The position numbers and the translations under genes were made by a program. From an uncultured Eubacteriales bacterium (GTDB taxonomy: Bacteria; Bacillota; Clostridia; Christensenellales; Aristaeellaceae): a stretch of 33,134 nucleotides of DNA. The notes under the pieces were generated by a model. The model had not been told where the DNA came from, made no database searches, and was given only the letters and a program-made list of their open reading frames with translations. The stretch covers positions 1-33,134 of the forward strand of contig CACWLP010000019.1 of assembly GCA_902761755.1 (NCBI GenBank), given 5' to 3'. This document shows positions 1 through 7,961 of this stretch, piece by piece. The first letter of the stretch is position 1. Each line of letters starts with the position of its first letter.

Positions 1-316
1 GCACAGCCCCTTCGATCAAATGGATCCTCCATTTGATCGACTTAAAGCGCCTTTTCCTCTCGTCCCTGCGGGACTCCCGGGCGGAAAAGGCGCAAGGAAG
101 GCATTTTTGCTCTCGCAGGGCATGCTCTGCTTCGCAAAAATGCTCCTCGCAGCGCACAGGTCGCTGCTGCGGATTCCGCTTGGAGGGGCTTCGGGCCCCT
201 CCAAACCACCCCGGGGTTCTTCGATTTTCCTGTATTCACTGCTGCTCATTCTTTTATGAAAACCAATATCCCTGTAAACAAAGGGGATGTTGCGGATTGG
301 TTTTACGCAACATCCC
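1..316 (-). repeat. Composite palindromic repeat element, copy A (cut by window edge)
   Basis: Non-coding stretch downstream of the CBS-protein gene, read best on the minus strand. It starts with an 11-bp perfect hairpin (306-316 with 284-294), then CTTTGTTTACAGG (about 269-281), then about 220 bases with three more hairpins, then a 27-base palindrome at 13-39 (12-bp arms CGATCAAATGGA, loop GGA) and the start of a GGGGCTGTGC stem that runs off the window. The three inner hairpins are 10-11 bp perfect stems: TTGGAGGGGC near 179-203, GCATTTTTGC near 100-142 and GCGCCTTTTCC near 48-92. The first hairpin, the TTTACAGG word and the palindrome all recur at 11107-11187 in the opposite orientation without the 220-base inner part. 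Open frames cross this DNA but have no ribosome site. It may also end transcription of the CBS gene. Confidence 0.75.
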
Positions 317-338
317 ACATCGGCCCCGCAGCCTGCCG

Positions 339-1676
339 TTATCCCTCCGGCCCGGTTTCTCCGCTTTCTTCCGGCGGGATCACGCGGATCCGGGCCCATT
401 CGATGCGCCGGTCCTCGATGGATTCTACCTGGATGTGCAGCCGGGGGGCCTCCCCCTCCTCGGGCTTTTTCCCGTCCGGGGTGAGATACAAGGTCAGCTC
501 CGGCTTGGTGCCGTCCTGGGGAATGGCGGAAAACCGGCTGAAAATCAGGCCGCCCAGGGTGTCGTAATCCTCGTCATGGGGCAGCTCCGCCCCGATGGCC
601 TCGGATACGCTCTCCAGATCCGCCGTGCCGCTGACCCGGAAAGAGCCGTCCGGCAGGGGCTGGATCTCGTTTTCCGCGGCGGGATCGAATTCGTCGTAGA
701 TATTGCCCACGATCTCCTCCAGCAGGTCTTCCATGGTGACGATGCCGCTCATGCCGCCGTATTCGTCCACCACGATGGCGATGTGGGTCTTGGCGTGCTG
801 CATATTGCGCAGCAGCACGTCCGTGGGCACGGTTTCCGGCACGAAATAGGCCTCCCGCAGCAGGGCCTTCAAAGGCTTGGGGCTCTTTTCCCCTGCGTTC
901 AGCAGGTATTCCCGGGTGGACAGGATGCCCACGATGTCGTCGATGTCCTCATCGTACACCGGGAAGCGGGACAGCCCGCTTTCCTTGATGACCTTTCGGA
1001 TGGTCTCCTCGTCGTCCCGGATCCACAGGGCGGTCACGTCGGTGCGGTGGGTCATGCAGTCGGCGGCGGTAAGATCCCCAAACTCGAACACGTTGTTGAT
1101 CATTTCCTTTTCGTCGCTCTCAATGACGCCCTTTTCCCCGCCCATGTCCACCAGGGCGCGGATCTCCTCCTCCGTCACCTGCTCGTCCCCCGCCGCCGGA
1201 TCCACCCCGAACAGGCGCACGAGCCCCCGGGCCAGCCCGGTTTCCAGCACGGTGAAGGGGGTCATGGCCGCGGTGACGAAGCGCAGCATGCCCGCCAGGG
1301 GGCAGACCCATTGATCCGCGTTTTTCCGGCCGATCTTTTCCGGCGCCAGCTTGCACAGCGCCATCACCGCCGGCGCCGCCGCCAGGCAGAAGACCGCCGC
1401 CGCGGCCGGGAAGCCCATGCCCGTTGATTCCAGCATCCGGGCGCCCAGCACCGCAAAGCCCATCAGGAACAGCGTCCTCAGCCCCCGCAGGGCTGTCAGC
1501 GTATCCCTGCGCCCCAGCAGGGGCATGAGCCTTTTCGCCCGCCTGTCCCCCGCGTCCGCCGCGGCGCGGATGCGGCCTTCATTTGCATTTGTCCATACCG
1601 ATTGGGCCAGACACAACAGTGCCAGGCCTACCAACAAAAGTATTGCAGCCAACCATCGGCCGATCGGGTCGTCCAA
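339..1676 (-). CDS. CorC/HlyC-type CBS-domain membrane protein
   Basis: Member of the hemolysin-C/CorC (CNNM-like) family, linked to Mg2+/Co2+ transport or efflux. The N-terminal ~140 residues are hydrophobic and stand where DUF21 normally lies, but are rather divergent. A tandem CBS pair follows, with [11 protein letters not shown] in the first and [20 protein letters not shown] with [20 protein letters not shown] in the second. The C-terminal CorC_HlyC domain contains [20 protein letters not shown] and [13 protein letters not shown] chose the TTG at 1676 because GGGAGG lies seven bases upstream (1684-1689); the frame stays open to a TTG at 1700, which has no such site. That gives 445 residues. 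A near-consensus promoter (1709-1737) lies just ahead, inside the end of the upstream gene. The family is clear; the transported ion is not. Confidence 0.9.
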   Translation of the reverse strand: MDDPIGRWLAAILLLVGLALLCLAQSVWTNANEGRIRAAADAGDRRAKRLMPLLGRRDTLTALRGLRTLFLMGFAVLGARMLESTGMGFPAAAAVFCLAAAPAVMALCKLAPEKIGRKNADQWVCPLAGMLRFVTAAMTPFTVLETGLARGLVRLFGVDPAAGDEQVTEEEIRALVDMGGEKGVIESDEKEMINNVFEFGDLTAADCMTHRTDVTALWIRDDEETIRKVIKESGLSRFPVYDEDIDDIVGILSTREYLLNAGEKSPKPLKALLREAYFVPETVPTDVLLRNMQHAKTHIAIVVDEYGGMSGIVTMEDLLEEIVGNIYDEFDPAAENEIQPLPDGSFRVSGTADLESVSEAIGAELPHDEDYDTLGGLIFSRFSAIPQDGTKPELTLYLTPDGKKPEEGEAPRLHIQVESIEDRRIEWARIRVIPPEESGETGPEG

Positions 1677-1708
1677 GGAATGTCCCTCCCATAAAATCAA
1701 GTGGAGGT

Positions 1709-1737
1709 ATTATAGCATATTCCGGTCGGAATTACAA
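1709..1737 (-). promoter_or_regulatory. Sigma-70 type promoter for the CBS-domain gene
   Basis: On the minus strand TTGTAA (1732-1737) is separated by exactly 17 bases from a perfect TATAAT (1709-1714), and the ribosome site of the CBS gene follows about 20 bases on. The -35 box overlaps the last codons of the DUF3795-type gene, so the CBS gene can be expressed independently of dnaA. Confidence 0.75.
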
Positions 1738-2175
1738 CTGTTTTCCCCCGCCGGGCATCTTTTGCAGGTTTTCTTCCTTTTCGTAGAAGGCGCGGCAGAG
1801 CATTTCAAACTCCGCCGCAGTCCCGCAGGCGGCCCGGCACTGGCGCTTTTTCTCCTCCGACCGGCGCAGCATGTCCGCGATTTTTCCGCAGGGATATTCC
1901 CCGCATTCCCGGCACGCCGCCACCCCGTGCGCCTGCACGCAGGGCAGCAGCTGAAAGGCGCACGTGCTCCGGGTGCCGCAGCCCCGGCAGCGGATTTCCT
2001 CATTGCTCACCACCCGGTCCCGCCAGCCGGCGTCCCGCCAGAATACCGCCGTTTCGTGAAGCTCCTCCTCCGTTCGGGCCAGATACCGGGGGCACACCGC
2101 GCAGTCGTCGCCGCAGACGGAATAAACGGGCGCGTACCCCTTCATTTCCCCGATCCTGTCCTTATACCACCGCAT
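1732..2175 (-). CDS. DUF3795-type cysteine-rich protein
   Basis: A 147-residue soluble protein rich in cysteine. The N-terminal CGDDCAVCPRY, the central CRGCGTRSTC and the later CRECGEYPC are the Cys clusters of the DUF3795 family, a putative metal-binding (zinc or iron-sulphur) family without an assigned reaction. The charged C-terminal part looks helical. The ATG at 2175 follows GGAGGCGGAGAGCC. It lies downstream of dnaA on the same strand with a hairpin terminator between, so it may depend on read-through or a weak own promoter. The metal is inferred from the cysteines only. Confidence 0.75.
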   Translation of the reverse strand: MRWYKDRIGEMKGYAPVYSVCGDDCAVCPRYLARTEEELHETAVFWRDAGWRDRVVSNEEIRCRGCGTRSTCAFQLLPCVQAHGVAACRECGEYPCGKIADMLRRSEEKKRQCRAACGTAAEFEMLCRAFYEKEENLQKMPGGGKQL

Positions 2176-2204
2176 GGCTCTCCGCCTCCTTCCGCGTCTG
2201 ATAA

Positions 2205-2240
2205 CGAAAACCCGGAAAGCGCTTTCTGCGCGTTTCCGGG
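2205..2240 (-). terminator. Intrinsic terminator after dnaA
   Basis: On the minus strand CCCGGAAA and TTTCCGGG (2233-2240 with 2211-2218) close a stem extended by GCGC pairs, with the loop at 2223-2227, followed by TTTTCGTTAT. It lies 20 bases after the dnaA stop. Confidence 0.75.
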
Positions 2241-2259
2241 CTGATCCCGCCTGCAGCCG

Positions 2260-3585
2260 TCACTGCTTTTCCTGCAGCTGCTGCATCAGGTCGCTGACCA
2301 GGTTGTTCAGCGACGGGGCGGTTTTGATTTCCGCGGCCACCTTCTGGCAGGCGTGGTTGACGGTGGAATGATCCCGGCCGCCGAAGGCGTCGCCGATCAT
2401 GGTCAACGGCGCGCCCACCAGCTCCCGGGCAATGTACATGGCGATCTGCCGGGGCACCGCCACGTCGCGGCTGCGGCGGGGGCTTTTGAGATCGTCCACG
2501 GTGACGCTGTAATAAGCGGCCACGGCGTCCATCACGTCCTCGCAGGTGACGTGCCGGGGCTCGGACCGGGCGAAGATCTCCTTGAGGGCGTCCTCGGCCA
2601 ACTGCCGGTCCACCGGCCGGCCCGTCAGGGAGGAATAGGCCACCAGGCGGGTCAGGCATCCTTCCAGCTCCCGGATGTTGCTGGATACGCGCTCGGCGAT
2701 CATGGTGAGCACGTCGGTATCCACCCGCAGCAATTCTTCCTCGGCCTTGCGCTGCAATATGGCCACCCGGGTTTCCAGATCGGGCTTGGAAATGTCCGCG
2801 ATGAGCCCCCATTCGAACCGGCTGCGCAGCCTTTCCTCCAGCTTGGCGATCTCCCGGGGCGGCTTGTCCGAGGACAGGATGATCTGCTTCCCGGCGGTGT
2901 GCAGGGCGTTGAAGGTGTGGAAAAACTCCTCCTGGGTGCCCGTTTTGCCGGTGAGAAACTGGATATCGTCCACCATCAGCACGTCGATGTTGCGGTAGCG
3001 TTCCCGGAACTCGGCCTGATTGCGCTTGTTCAGGGAATTGACCATCTCGTTCATGAACGCTTCGGAGGTGACGTACTTTACCCGCAGCGTAGGCTTCTGC
3101 GCCAGCATATAATGGCCGATGGCGTGCATCAGGTGGGTCTTCCCCAGGCCCACGCCGCCATAGATGAACAGGGGATTATAGGCGTCCGCCGGGGCTTCCG
3201 CCACCGCCAGGGCTGCCGCGTGGGCGAAGCGGTTGTTGCTGCCTACCACGAAGGTATCGAAGGTATATTTGGGGTTCAGGCTGCTCTCGTCCGCCGGCTT
3301 CTCATCCGGCGTGATGCCCGCGCGGTATTCGTCCGCCTGGGCGGGGGTGAGGATCTGGGCCTTGATGGGCTTCCCCACCGCCTGGGACAGGGAATTGCTG
3401 ATCAGAACGGAATAGCGGGGCGTGACGAACTGATGATAAAAATCCGTCACCGCCTCGATAAAAAACTGGTCGCCGGAATAGCCCAGCGGGCGCAGGGCCG
3501 CCTTGATCCAGGTGTTATAGGTCAAATCCGTCATTTCGGTGTGCATGATGGCGCACGCCTGATCCCACAGCACTTGCTTATCCAA
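2260..3585 (-). CDS. dnaA: Chromosomal replication initiator DnaA
   Basis: DnaA binds DnaA boxes at oriC and opens the origin. The 441-residue protein has the normal domain order: DnaB/protein-contact domain I (about 1-83), a short linker, AAA+ domain III with Walker A GGVGLGKT (143-150) and Walker B VDDIQF (205-210), and DNA-binding domain IV with the DnaA signature GGRDHSTVNHACQKV (402-416). The linker (about 84-105) is short for the family. The start is a TTG at 3585 with GGAG nine bases upstream. Candidate DnaA boxes sit in the 500 bases upstream. Unusually, no dnaN follows: the next genes are a DUF3795-type protein and a CBS-domain protein. The identification is secure. Confidence 0.98.
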   Translation of the reverse strand: MDKQVLWDQACAIMHTEMTDLTYNTWIKAALRPLGYSGDQFFIEAVTDFYHQFVTPRYSVLISNSLSQAVGKPIKAQILTPAQADEYRAGITPDEKPADESSLNPKYTFDTFVVGSNNRFAHAAALAVAEAPADAYNPLFIYGGVGLGKTHLMHAIGHYMLAQKPTLRVKYVTSEAFMNEMVNSLNKRNQAEFRERYRNIDVLMVDDIQFLTGKTGTQEEFFHTFNALHTAGKQIILSSDKPPREIAKLEERLRSRFEWGLIADISKPDLETRVAILQRKAEEELLRVDTDVLTMIAERVSSNIRELEGCLTRLVAYSSLTGRPVDRQLAEDALKEIFARSEPRHVTCEDVMDAVAAYYSVTVDDLKSPRRSRDVAVPRQIAMYIARELVGAPLTMIGDAFGGRDHSTVNHACQKVAAEIKTAPSLNNLVSDLMQQLQEKQ

Positions 3586-4085
3586 TGTGCTCGTCTCCGC
3601 TTCTATGCCGTATCTGCATGATTATTTGAAATCGCTTTCGCACCGTAAGCCGAAAAAAGAATACCCGTCAGCGGTGAAAAACGCCGCGGGCTGTGGATAA
3701 CTTTTTGTGGAAAACCCATTTCCCCGTCAACCACGCCCCTATCATAGCAGATTTCCCCCGTGTTTTCAAGGGCATTTCCAGGAATCTTCCATTTTCTGTA
3801 TTCTTGCATGCCTTCTTTTTGTTGATAAGTTCAACCGCCATCCCTTGTGTTGCCGCCGCAATTTCACCACAAGCCATGGCGCCATGCAAACGTTTATTCT
3901 GTATATTCTTACATATTCTGTATATTTATTACACTTCGGACAGGTTGTTTCGCGCGGTGCAACAAAAATTTAAGAATTTGGAAATGACCGTGCAAAATGA
4001 AATGCCATTGTGCATAACCCGGACAACTGGACAAACCGGCCGGAGTGTGGTATCTTTGGAGAAGCAAGGAAGGGAGGCGGCGGCC
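3586..4085. other. Probable origin of replication (oriC) between dnaA and the parAB operon
   Basis: A 500-base gene-free region between divergent genes. Words matching the DnaA box TTATNCACA are TGTGGATAA at 3692-3700 and TGTGCATAA at 4009-4017 (both exact on the minus strand). Weaker ones are TGTGGAAAA at 3706-3714 and TGTTGATAA at 3820-3828. An A+T-rich stretch at about 3890-3935 carries a direct repeat ATTCTGTATATT (3896-3907 and 3915-3926, 19 bases apart) and would suit a DNA-unwinding element. I saw no exact parS palindrome here. Origin activity is inferred from boxes, A+T content and gene context. Confidence 0.7.
4028..4056 (+). promoter_or_regulatory. Candidate promoter of the parAB operon
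   Basis: TGGACA (4028-4033) and TATCTT (4051-4056) are 17 bases apart and lie 30 bases ahead of the first gene of the rightward operon. The match is fair, not perfect. A DnaA-box word at 4009-4017 lies immediately upstream and could link expression to DnaA. Confidence 0.45.
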
Positions 4086-4568
4086 ATGATCGCGCTCACA
4101 CAGGTCACGCAGATCCTGGAGCCCTGGCTGGGGCCGGGCCTGACCGGCGAAACGCTGCCCGCGGCGGAGGAGATCCGCCGCCTGCTCAACGCCTACACCA
4201 TCCGCCGGGACATCGAGAGCCTGTACCGGGAAATCGACAGCCGGCTGTTCCTGGCCGTGCATCACGGCACCCGGGGCAGCATGCTGGTGACGCTGGCGGA
4301 CGGCGGCCGCGTGCGCATGCGGCTGGAGGACGTGGCGGTGCTCTCGGACGAGCTGCTCTTCCTGGCCCTTTCGGAGCTGCCCGTGGATCAAAAGCACCTC
4401 CAGGCCGTGCAGCAGTACGCCCTGCACCGGGACAGCCTGGCGGCCCTGAAAGCCCTGTACACGCATTTTTCCTCCCTGCAGACCCAGGAGGAACTGAAGG
4501 CCATCGCCGGCCTGGTGCGGAGCTGCTATCCCCCGTTCCGCTGGCGCATGTGGCTGGACGAAGCCTGA
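4086..4568 (+). CDS. Unknown 160-residue protein, first gene of the par operon
   Basis: I do not recognise the family. The ATG at 4086 has GGGAGG eight bases upstream (4072-4077); the frame is open further left but runs through the probable origin, so this start is preferred. The protein is soluble, without signal peptide or membrane segment. It has a helical, acidic N-terminal part, a short beta-like middle (SMLVTLADGGRVRMRLEDV) and a helical C-terminal part ending in CYPPFRWRMWLDEA. It ends 28 bases before parA on the same strand, so a role in origin, segregation or nucleoid function is suggested by position only. Confidence 0.8.
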   Translation: MIALTQVTQILEPWLGPGLTGETLPAAEEIRRLLNAYTIRRDIESLYREIDSRLFLAVHHGTRGSMLVTLADGGRVRMRLEDVAVLSDELLFLALSELPVDQKHLQAVQQYALHRDSLAALKALYTHFSSLQTQEELKAIAGLVRSCYPPFRWRMWLDEA

Positions 4569-4596
4569 TTATTCAGCACCCAAGAGAGGCATTTTT

Positions 4597-5355
4597 ATGG
4601 GAAAGATCATCTGCATCGCCAACCAGAAGGGCGGCGTGGGCAAAACCACCACGGCGGTGAACCTGGCCGCCTGCCTGGCGGAAAAAGGAAAACGCACGCT
4701 GCTGGCGGATCTGGATCCCCAGGGGAACGCCACCAGCGGCCTGGGCATCCGGGCCGGAAAGCGCACCGTATACGAGGCGCTGCTGGGAGAATGCACCCTG
4801 GAAAGCACCCTGGAAAAGACCCGGCAACCAGGCCTCACCCTCTGCCCCGGGGATATCCGCCTGGCGGGGGCGGAACTGGAATTGGCGAACCTGAGCCGCC
4901 GGGAATACCGGCTGCGGGCCGCGCTGGAGAGCGTGCGGTCCCAATACGATTTCATCCTGATCGACTGCCCGCCCTCCCTGGGCCTGCTCACCGTCAACGC
5001 CCTCACCGCCGCCCAGACCATCCTGATCCCCATTCAGTGCGAGTATTACGCCCTGGAGGGCGTGACGGCGCTTTTGAACACCGTGCAGCGGGTGCGCCAC
5101 GGGCTGAACCCCGCCCTGGAGATCGAAGGCGTGCTGCTCACCATGCTGGACGGGCGCACCAATCTGGGGCTGCAGGTAGTGGCGGAAGTGAAGAAGCATT
5201 TCAAGCGCCAGGTGTTCAAAACCACCGTGCCGCGCAACGTGCGCCTGGGCGAAGCCCCCAGCCACGGATTGCCCATCCATCTGTACGACAGCCGCAGCAC
5301 CGGGGCGGAGGCTTACCGCGCCCTGGCCGCCGAGGTCATCGCCAACAATCGCTGA
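4597..5355 (+). CDS. parA: Chromosome-partitioning ATPase ParA/Soj
   Basis: ParA/Soj binds DNA as an ATP dimer and works with ParB to segregate the origin; in Bacilli, Soj also controls DnaA. The 252 residues contain the deviant Walker A KGGVGKTT (11-18), a switch/Walker A' motif DLDPQGNAT, Walker B FILIDCPPSLG, and the family block CEYYALEGVTALLNT. A short N-terminus without an extra HTH marks the chromosomal rather than the large plasmid type. The ATG follows AAGAGAGGC. parB follows after 17 bases, so both are probably co-transcribed. Confidence 0.96.
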   Translation: MGKIICIANQKGGVGKTTTAVNLAACLAEKGKRTLLADLDPQGNATSGLGIRAGKRTVYEALLGECTLESTLEKTRQPGLTLCPGDIRLAGAELELANLSRREYRLRAALESVRSQYDFILIDCPPSLGLLTVNALTAAQTILIPIQCEYYALEGVTALLNTVQRVRHGLNPALEIEGVLLTMLDGRTNLGLQVVAEVKKHFKRQVFKTTVPRNVRLGEAPSHGLPIHLYDSRSTGAEAYRALAAEVIANNR

Positions 5356-5372
5356 CGCCGAGGTGAATACCA

Positions 5373-6212
5373 ATGAAAAAGACCGGCCTGGGCCGGGGGC
5401 TGGACGCCCTGCTGCCCGACAGCACCGAATCGGAAAACAATATCAGCCTGATCCCCCTCACGGAGCTGGACCCCAATCCCGGCCAGCCCCGCCGCGGCTT
5501 TGACGATGAATCCCTGCGCGCCCTGGCGGATTCCATCCGGGAAGCGGGGGTATTGCAGCCGCTGCTGGCCGTGCGCATGGGCGGGCGCTACCGCATCGTG
5601 GCCGGGGAGCGCCGGTTCCGGGCCGCGCATCTGGCGGGGCTTGCGGAGGTGCCCTGCATCGTACGGGATATGACCGAACAGGAGCAGATGGCCGCCGCCC
5701 TGATCGAAAACATCCAGCGGGAAGACCTGAACCCCCTGGAGGAAGCCGCCGCCATCCGTCAGCTCATGGACGAGTGCGGCTACACCCAGGAGCAGGCTGC
5801 CCAGCGGCTGGGCAAATCCCGCCCGGCGGTGGCGAACCTGCTGCGGCTGCTGACGCTGCCGCTGCCCGTGCGCAAGGACGTGCTGGCGGGGAAGCTGTCC
5901 GCGGGCCACGCCCGGGTGCTGGCGGGCATACAGGATGAAAAAAAGCTGCTGCTGCTTGCGGAGCGCGCCGTTCGGGAAAGCCTGAGCGTCCGCGCCCTGG
6001 AAAGGCTGGCCGCCGCGCCGGAAGCCCCCGCAAAGCCCGCCCCCAAGCCATTGCCCCTGGAGCTTAAGGACATGGAAACCCGCCTGCAGCGGACTTTCGG
6101 GCTGCGCACCCAGCTCAAGGGCAGCCGGAAAAAGGGCAGGATCATCCTGCAGTATTACAGCGAGGACGAGCTGGAGCAGCTGTACCAATGCCTGGAGCGG
6201 CTGGAAGGATGA
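5373..6212 (+). CDS. parB: Chromosome-partitioning protein ParB/Spo0J
   Basis: ParB binds parS near the origin and spreads as a CTP-dependent clamp. The N-terminus MKKTGLGRGLDALLP is the ParA-interacting tail typical of chromosomal ParBs. The CTP-binding motif GERRFRA is at 78-84, the ENIQREDLNP motif at about 112-121, and the HTH that reads parS at about 135-160 (YTQEQAAQRLGKSRPAVANL). The last ~60 residues form the dimerisation domain. The 279-residue length is normal. GAGGTGA precedes the ATG. The stop overlaps the start of the next gene (ATGA at 6209-6212), implying coupling. I found no exact parS in the window by eye. Confidence 0.96.
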   Translation: MKKTGLGRGLDALLPDSTESENNISLIPLTELDPNPGQPRRGFDDESLRALADSIREAGVLQPLLAVRMGGRYRIVAGERRFRAAHLAGLAEVPCIVRDMTEQEQMAAALIENIQREDLNPLEEAAAIRQLMDECGYTQEQAAQRLGKSRPAVANLLRLLTLPLPVRKDVLAGKLSAGHARVLAGIQDEKKLLLLAERAVRESLSVRALERLAAAPEAPAKPAPKPLPLELKDMETRLQRTFGLRTQLKGSRKKGRIILQYYSEDELEQLYQCLERLEG

Positions 6213-7411
6213 AGAGGCGCATCGCGGCGGCGCTTGCAGCCCTGATCCTTCTTTTTCAGGGCGTACAGGCCCTGGCCCTGACGGCGGAGGACACCGCCCC
6301 GGCGGACCGCTACTTTGCCGGCATGTTCGACCGGGCCCAGGTGGTGGGCGGCGCGGTGCTGGTGAGCCAGCGGGGCGAAAGGATCTATTCCTTTTTCTGG
6401 GGCGGCCGGGACAAAACGGGCCGCCATCCGGTGACGGAGGACGCCGTATTCAAGGTAGCGTCCGTCACGAAAATGATCGCCGCAGTGGGCGTGATGCAGC
6501 TGGCGGAGGAAGGAAAGCTGGATCTGGACGCGCCGCTGTGCAGCGCGGAGGGCCTGCCCATCCGCAATCCCCGGTGGCCGGACAGGGACGTGACGCTGCG
6601 CCAGGCCCTCAGCCACACCACTTCCTTCCTGCCCTCCGCCCCCTACGCGGGCGCATTGCGGTGGGACCGGATCGACGAAACCGACAGCACCTTCTTTTCC
6701 GACGACGCCCCCGGCACGCGCTATGCCTACGCCAACCTGAACGGCGGCATCCTCTGCAGCGAGATCGAACGGGCGTCCGGCCAAAATTTCAACGATTACA
6801 TGGCAGCGCACGTGTTTGCTCCCCTGGGGATCAACGCCTCCTTCGCCGCCCATCTCCTGCCGGATCCCGATTTCCTGGCCAACACCTATACCCCCCAAGG
6901 GCTGGTGTACCAGTCGGCGGAGCGGTACATCGAAACGGACGCCGCGGAATACGACGGCGCCTGCGACCCCGCCGGCCACTACCGCGCGTCGGTGGGCGGG
7001 CTGTATATCAGCCTTTCCGGGCTGGAAAAAATCGGCGTCGCCCTGGCCGGGGACGGCAGCGTGGACGGGGTGCGGCTGCTGACCCCCGGCTCCGTGCGGC
7101 TGATGCGCCGCGACCAGCGCCAGGTGCCCGGCAGCACCGTTTCCGCATCCAGCCCCTACGGGCTGGGGGTATGCCGCGTGGAGATCGGCGGGCGGACGTG
7201 GTACGGCCATCAGGGGCGCTGGGAAGGCTTGCTGGCCGATTTGTTCTGGGAGCCGGAAAGCGAAACCGTGGTGGTGTTCGTGATGAACGGGCTGGCCGTC
7301 AGCTTCAGCGGCAAAGAGATCGCCACCCGGCCGGAGAGGGCCATCAACTATATTTCCCGCTGGATCCGGGATGCGGAATCCAGCTTCATCGTGGTGGACG
7401 AAAAATGGTGA
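6209..7411 (+). CDS. Secreted serine hydrolase of the beta-lactamase / class C fold
   Basis: A 400-residue protein with a clear signal peptide (MKRRIAAALAALILLFQG, probably cut near ALA). It has the class-C / DD-peptidase-type active site: SVTK (85-88) with the nucleophile serine, YAN (174-176), and HQG (334-336) in the place of KTG. Family members include penicillin-binding esterases, D-aminopeptidases and cell-wall DD-carboxypeptidases, so a true antibiotic-destroying enzyme is unlikely. The ATG at 6209 overlaps the parB stop, and no separate promoter is visible, so it is probably translated from the par operon transcript. A strong terminator follows at 7473. The substrate is unknown. Confidence 0.9.
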   Translation: MKRRIAAALAALILLFQGVQALALTAEDTAPADRYFAGMFDRAQVVGGAVLVSQRGERIYSFFWGGRDKTGRHPVTEDAVFKVASVTKMIAAVGVMQLAEEGKLDLDAPLCSAEGLPIRNPRWPDRDVTLRQALSHTTSFLPSAPYAGALRWDRIDETDSTFFSDDAPGTRYAYANLNGGILCSEIERASGQNFNDYMAAHVFAPLGINASFAAHLLPDPDFLANTYTPQGLVYQSAERYIETDAAEYDGACDPAGHYRASVGGLYISLSGLEKIGVALAGDGSVDGVRLLTPGSVRLMRRDQRQVPGSTVSASSPYGLGVCRVEIGGRTWYGHQGRWEGLLADLFWEPESETVVVFVMNGLAVSFSGKEIATRPERAINYISRWIRDAESSFIVVDEKW

Positions 7412-7472
7412 TCCAAGCGTTCCGGAACGCTTCGACCCCTGCCCGCCAAAAAAGCCGTGGATAAGCGCAAAC

Positions 7473-7505
7473 AAAAAGCAGGCCCGTCCGGCCTGCTTTT
7501 TCATT
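7473..7505 (+). terminator. Intrinsic terminator of the par operon
   Basis: AAAAAGCAGGCC (7473-7484) pairs perfectly with GGCCTGCTTTTT (7490-7501) around a five-base loop and ends in a T-run. The A-run on the other arm lets it also work leftwards for the remnant gene at 7514. Confidence 0.9.
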
Positions 7506-7513
7506 TTCGTTGT

Positions 7514-7672
7514 TTACCTGATCGCTTGCTCCGTTTCCCCGGCGAACAGATACGCGCTGCCGTAGGGGATGGCGAAGGTCAGCTCCGCGTCGGTTTCCGG
7601 GGTATCGTGGGAATCAACTTTCAGGATGGCCGGATCCTCCCCGGCCCTGATATACGCATAGGTGCTGTCTGA
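7514..7672 (-). pseudogene. C-terminal remnant of a MalK/UgpC-type sugar ABC transporter ATPase
   Basis: On the minus strand about 51 codons read STYAYIRAGEDPAILKVDS, then a middle part, then FAIPYGSAYLFAGETEQAIR and a TAA stop at 7514. Composition and the closing pattern (IPYG-AYLF--ETE-AI) look like the end of the TOBE domain of a carbohydrate ABC ATPase. Upstream of about 7670 the frame runs into stops and no start, Walker motifs or ribosome site exist, so the rest of the gene is gone. The family call rests on the look of a short C-terminus and is tentative; that it is a decayed coding remnant is more secure. Confidence 0.5.
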
Positions 7673-7899
7673 TCGCGCCGCACGGTTATTCGTTCAGCTG
7701 GTTTTTTACACAATGCGTTTTTGCTTTTTCAACGCGCATTTTTCCCCGCTTTCTGCAGTTTTTCCACAAAAAGAGGCCCCTTCGCCATGTTTCTCATATT
7801 CCGATCCCCCGCGTCCTTCATGCTCTCATCCTTGCATGATTCAGGATCCACGCCCGCCGCCTTTTCAGCGCTTCAGCTTTCAGCAGAGCTTTGGGGCGG

Positions 7900-7928
7900 T
7901 TGACTTTTCGCACCGCAGCTTTTATAAT
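7900..7928 (+). promoter_or_regulatory. Strong sigma-70 promoter for the leucine-rich-repeat gene
   Basis: TTGACT (7900-7905), a 17-base spacer and TATAAT (7923-7928) lie 33 bases upstream of the start codon. The 7673-7899 stretch before it holds no gene that I can support. Confidence 0.8.
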
Positions 7929-7961
7929 TTTCGAGGAAACGCTTGACGGGAGGCGCTGAAG

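Noticed and set aside
16-399. Open frames in the repeat element at the left edge
   Set aside because: They run through palindromes, have no ribosome site, and similar peptides at other places come from the same repeat.
3586-6300. parS sites near parAB
   Set aside because: I looked for TGTTTCACGTGAAACA-like palindromes by eye and saw none; a computed scan would be needed.
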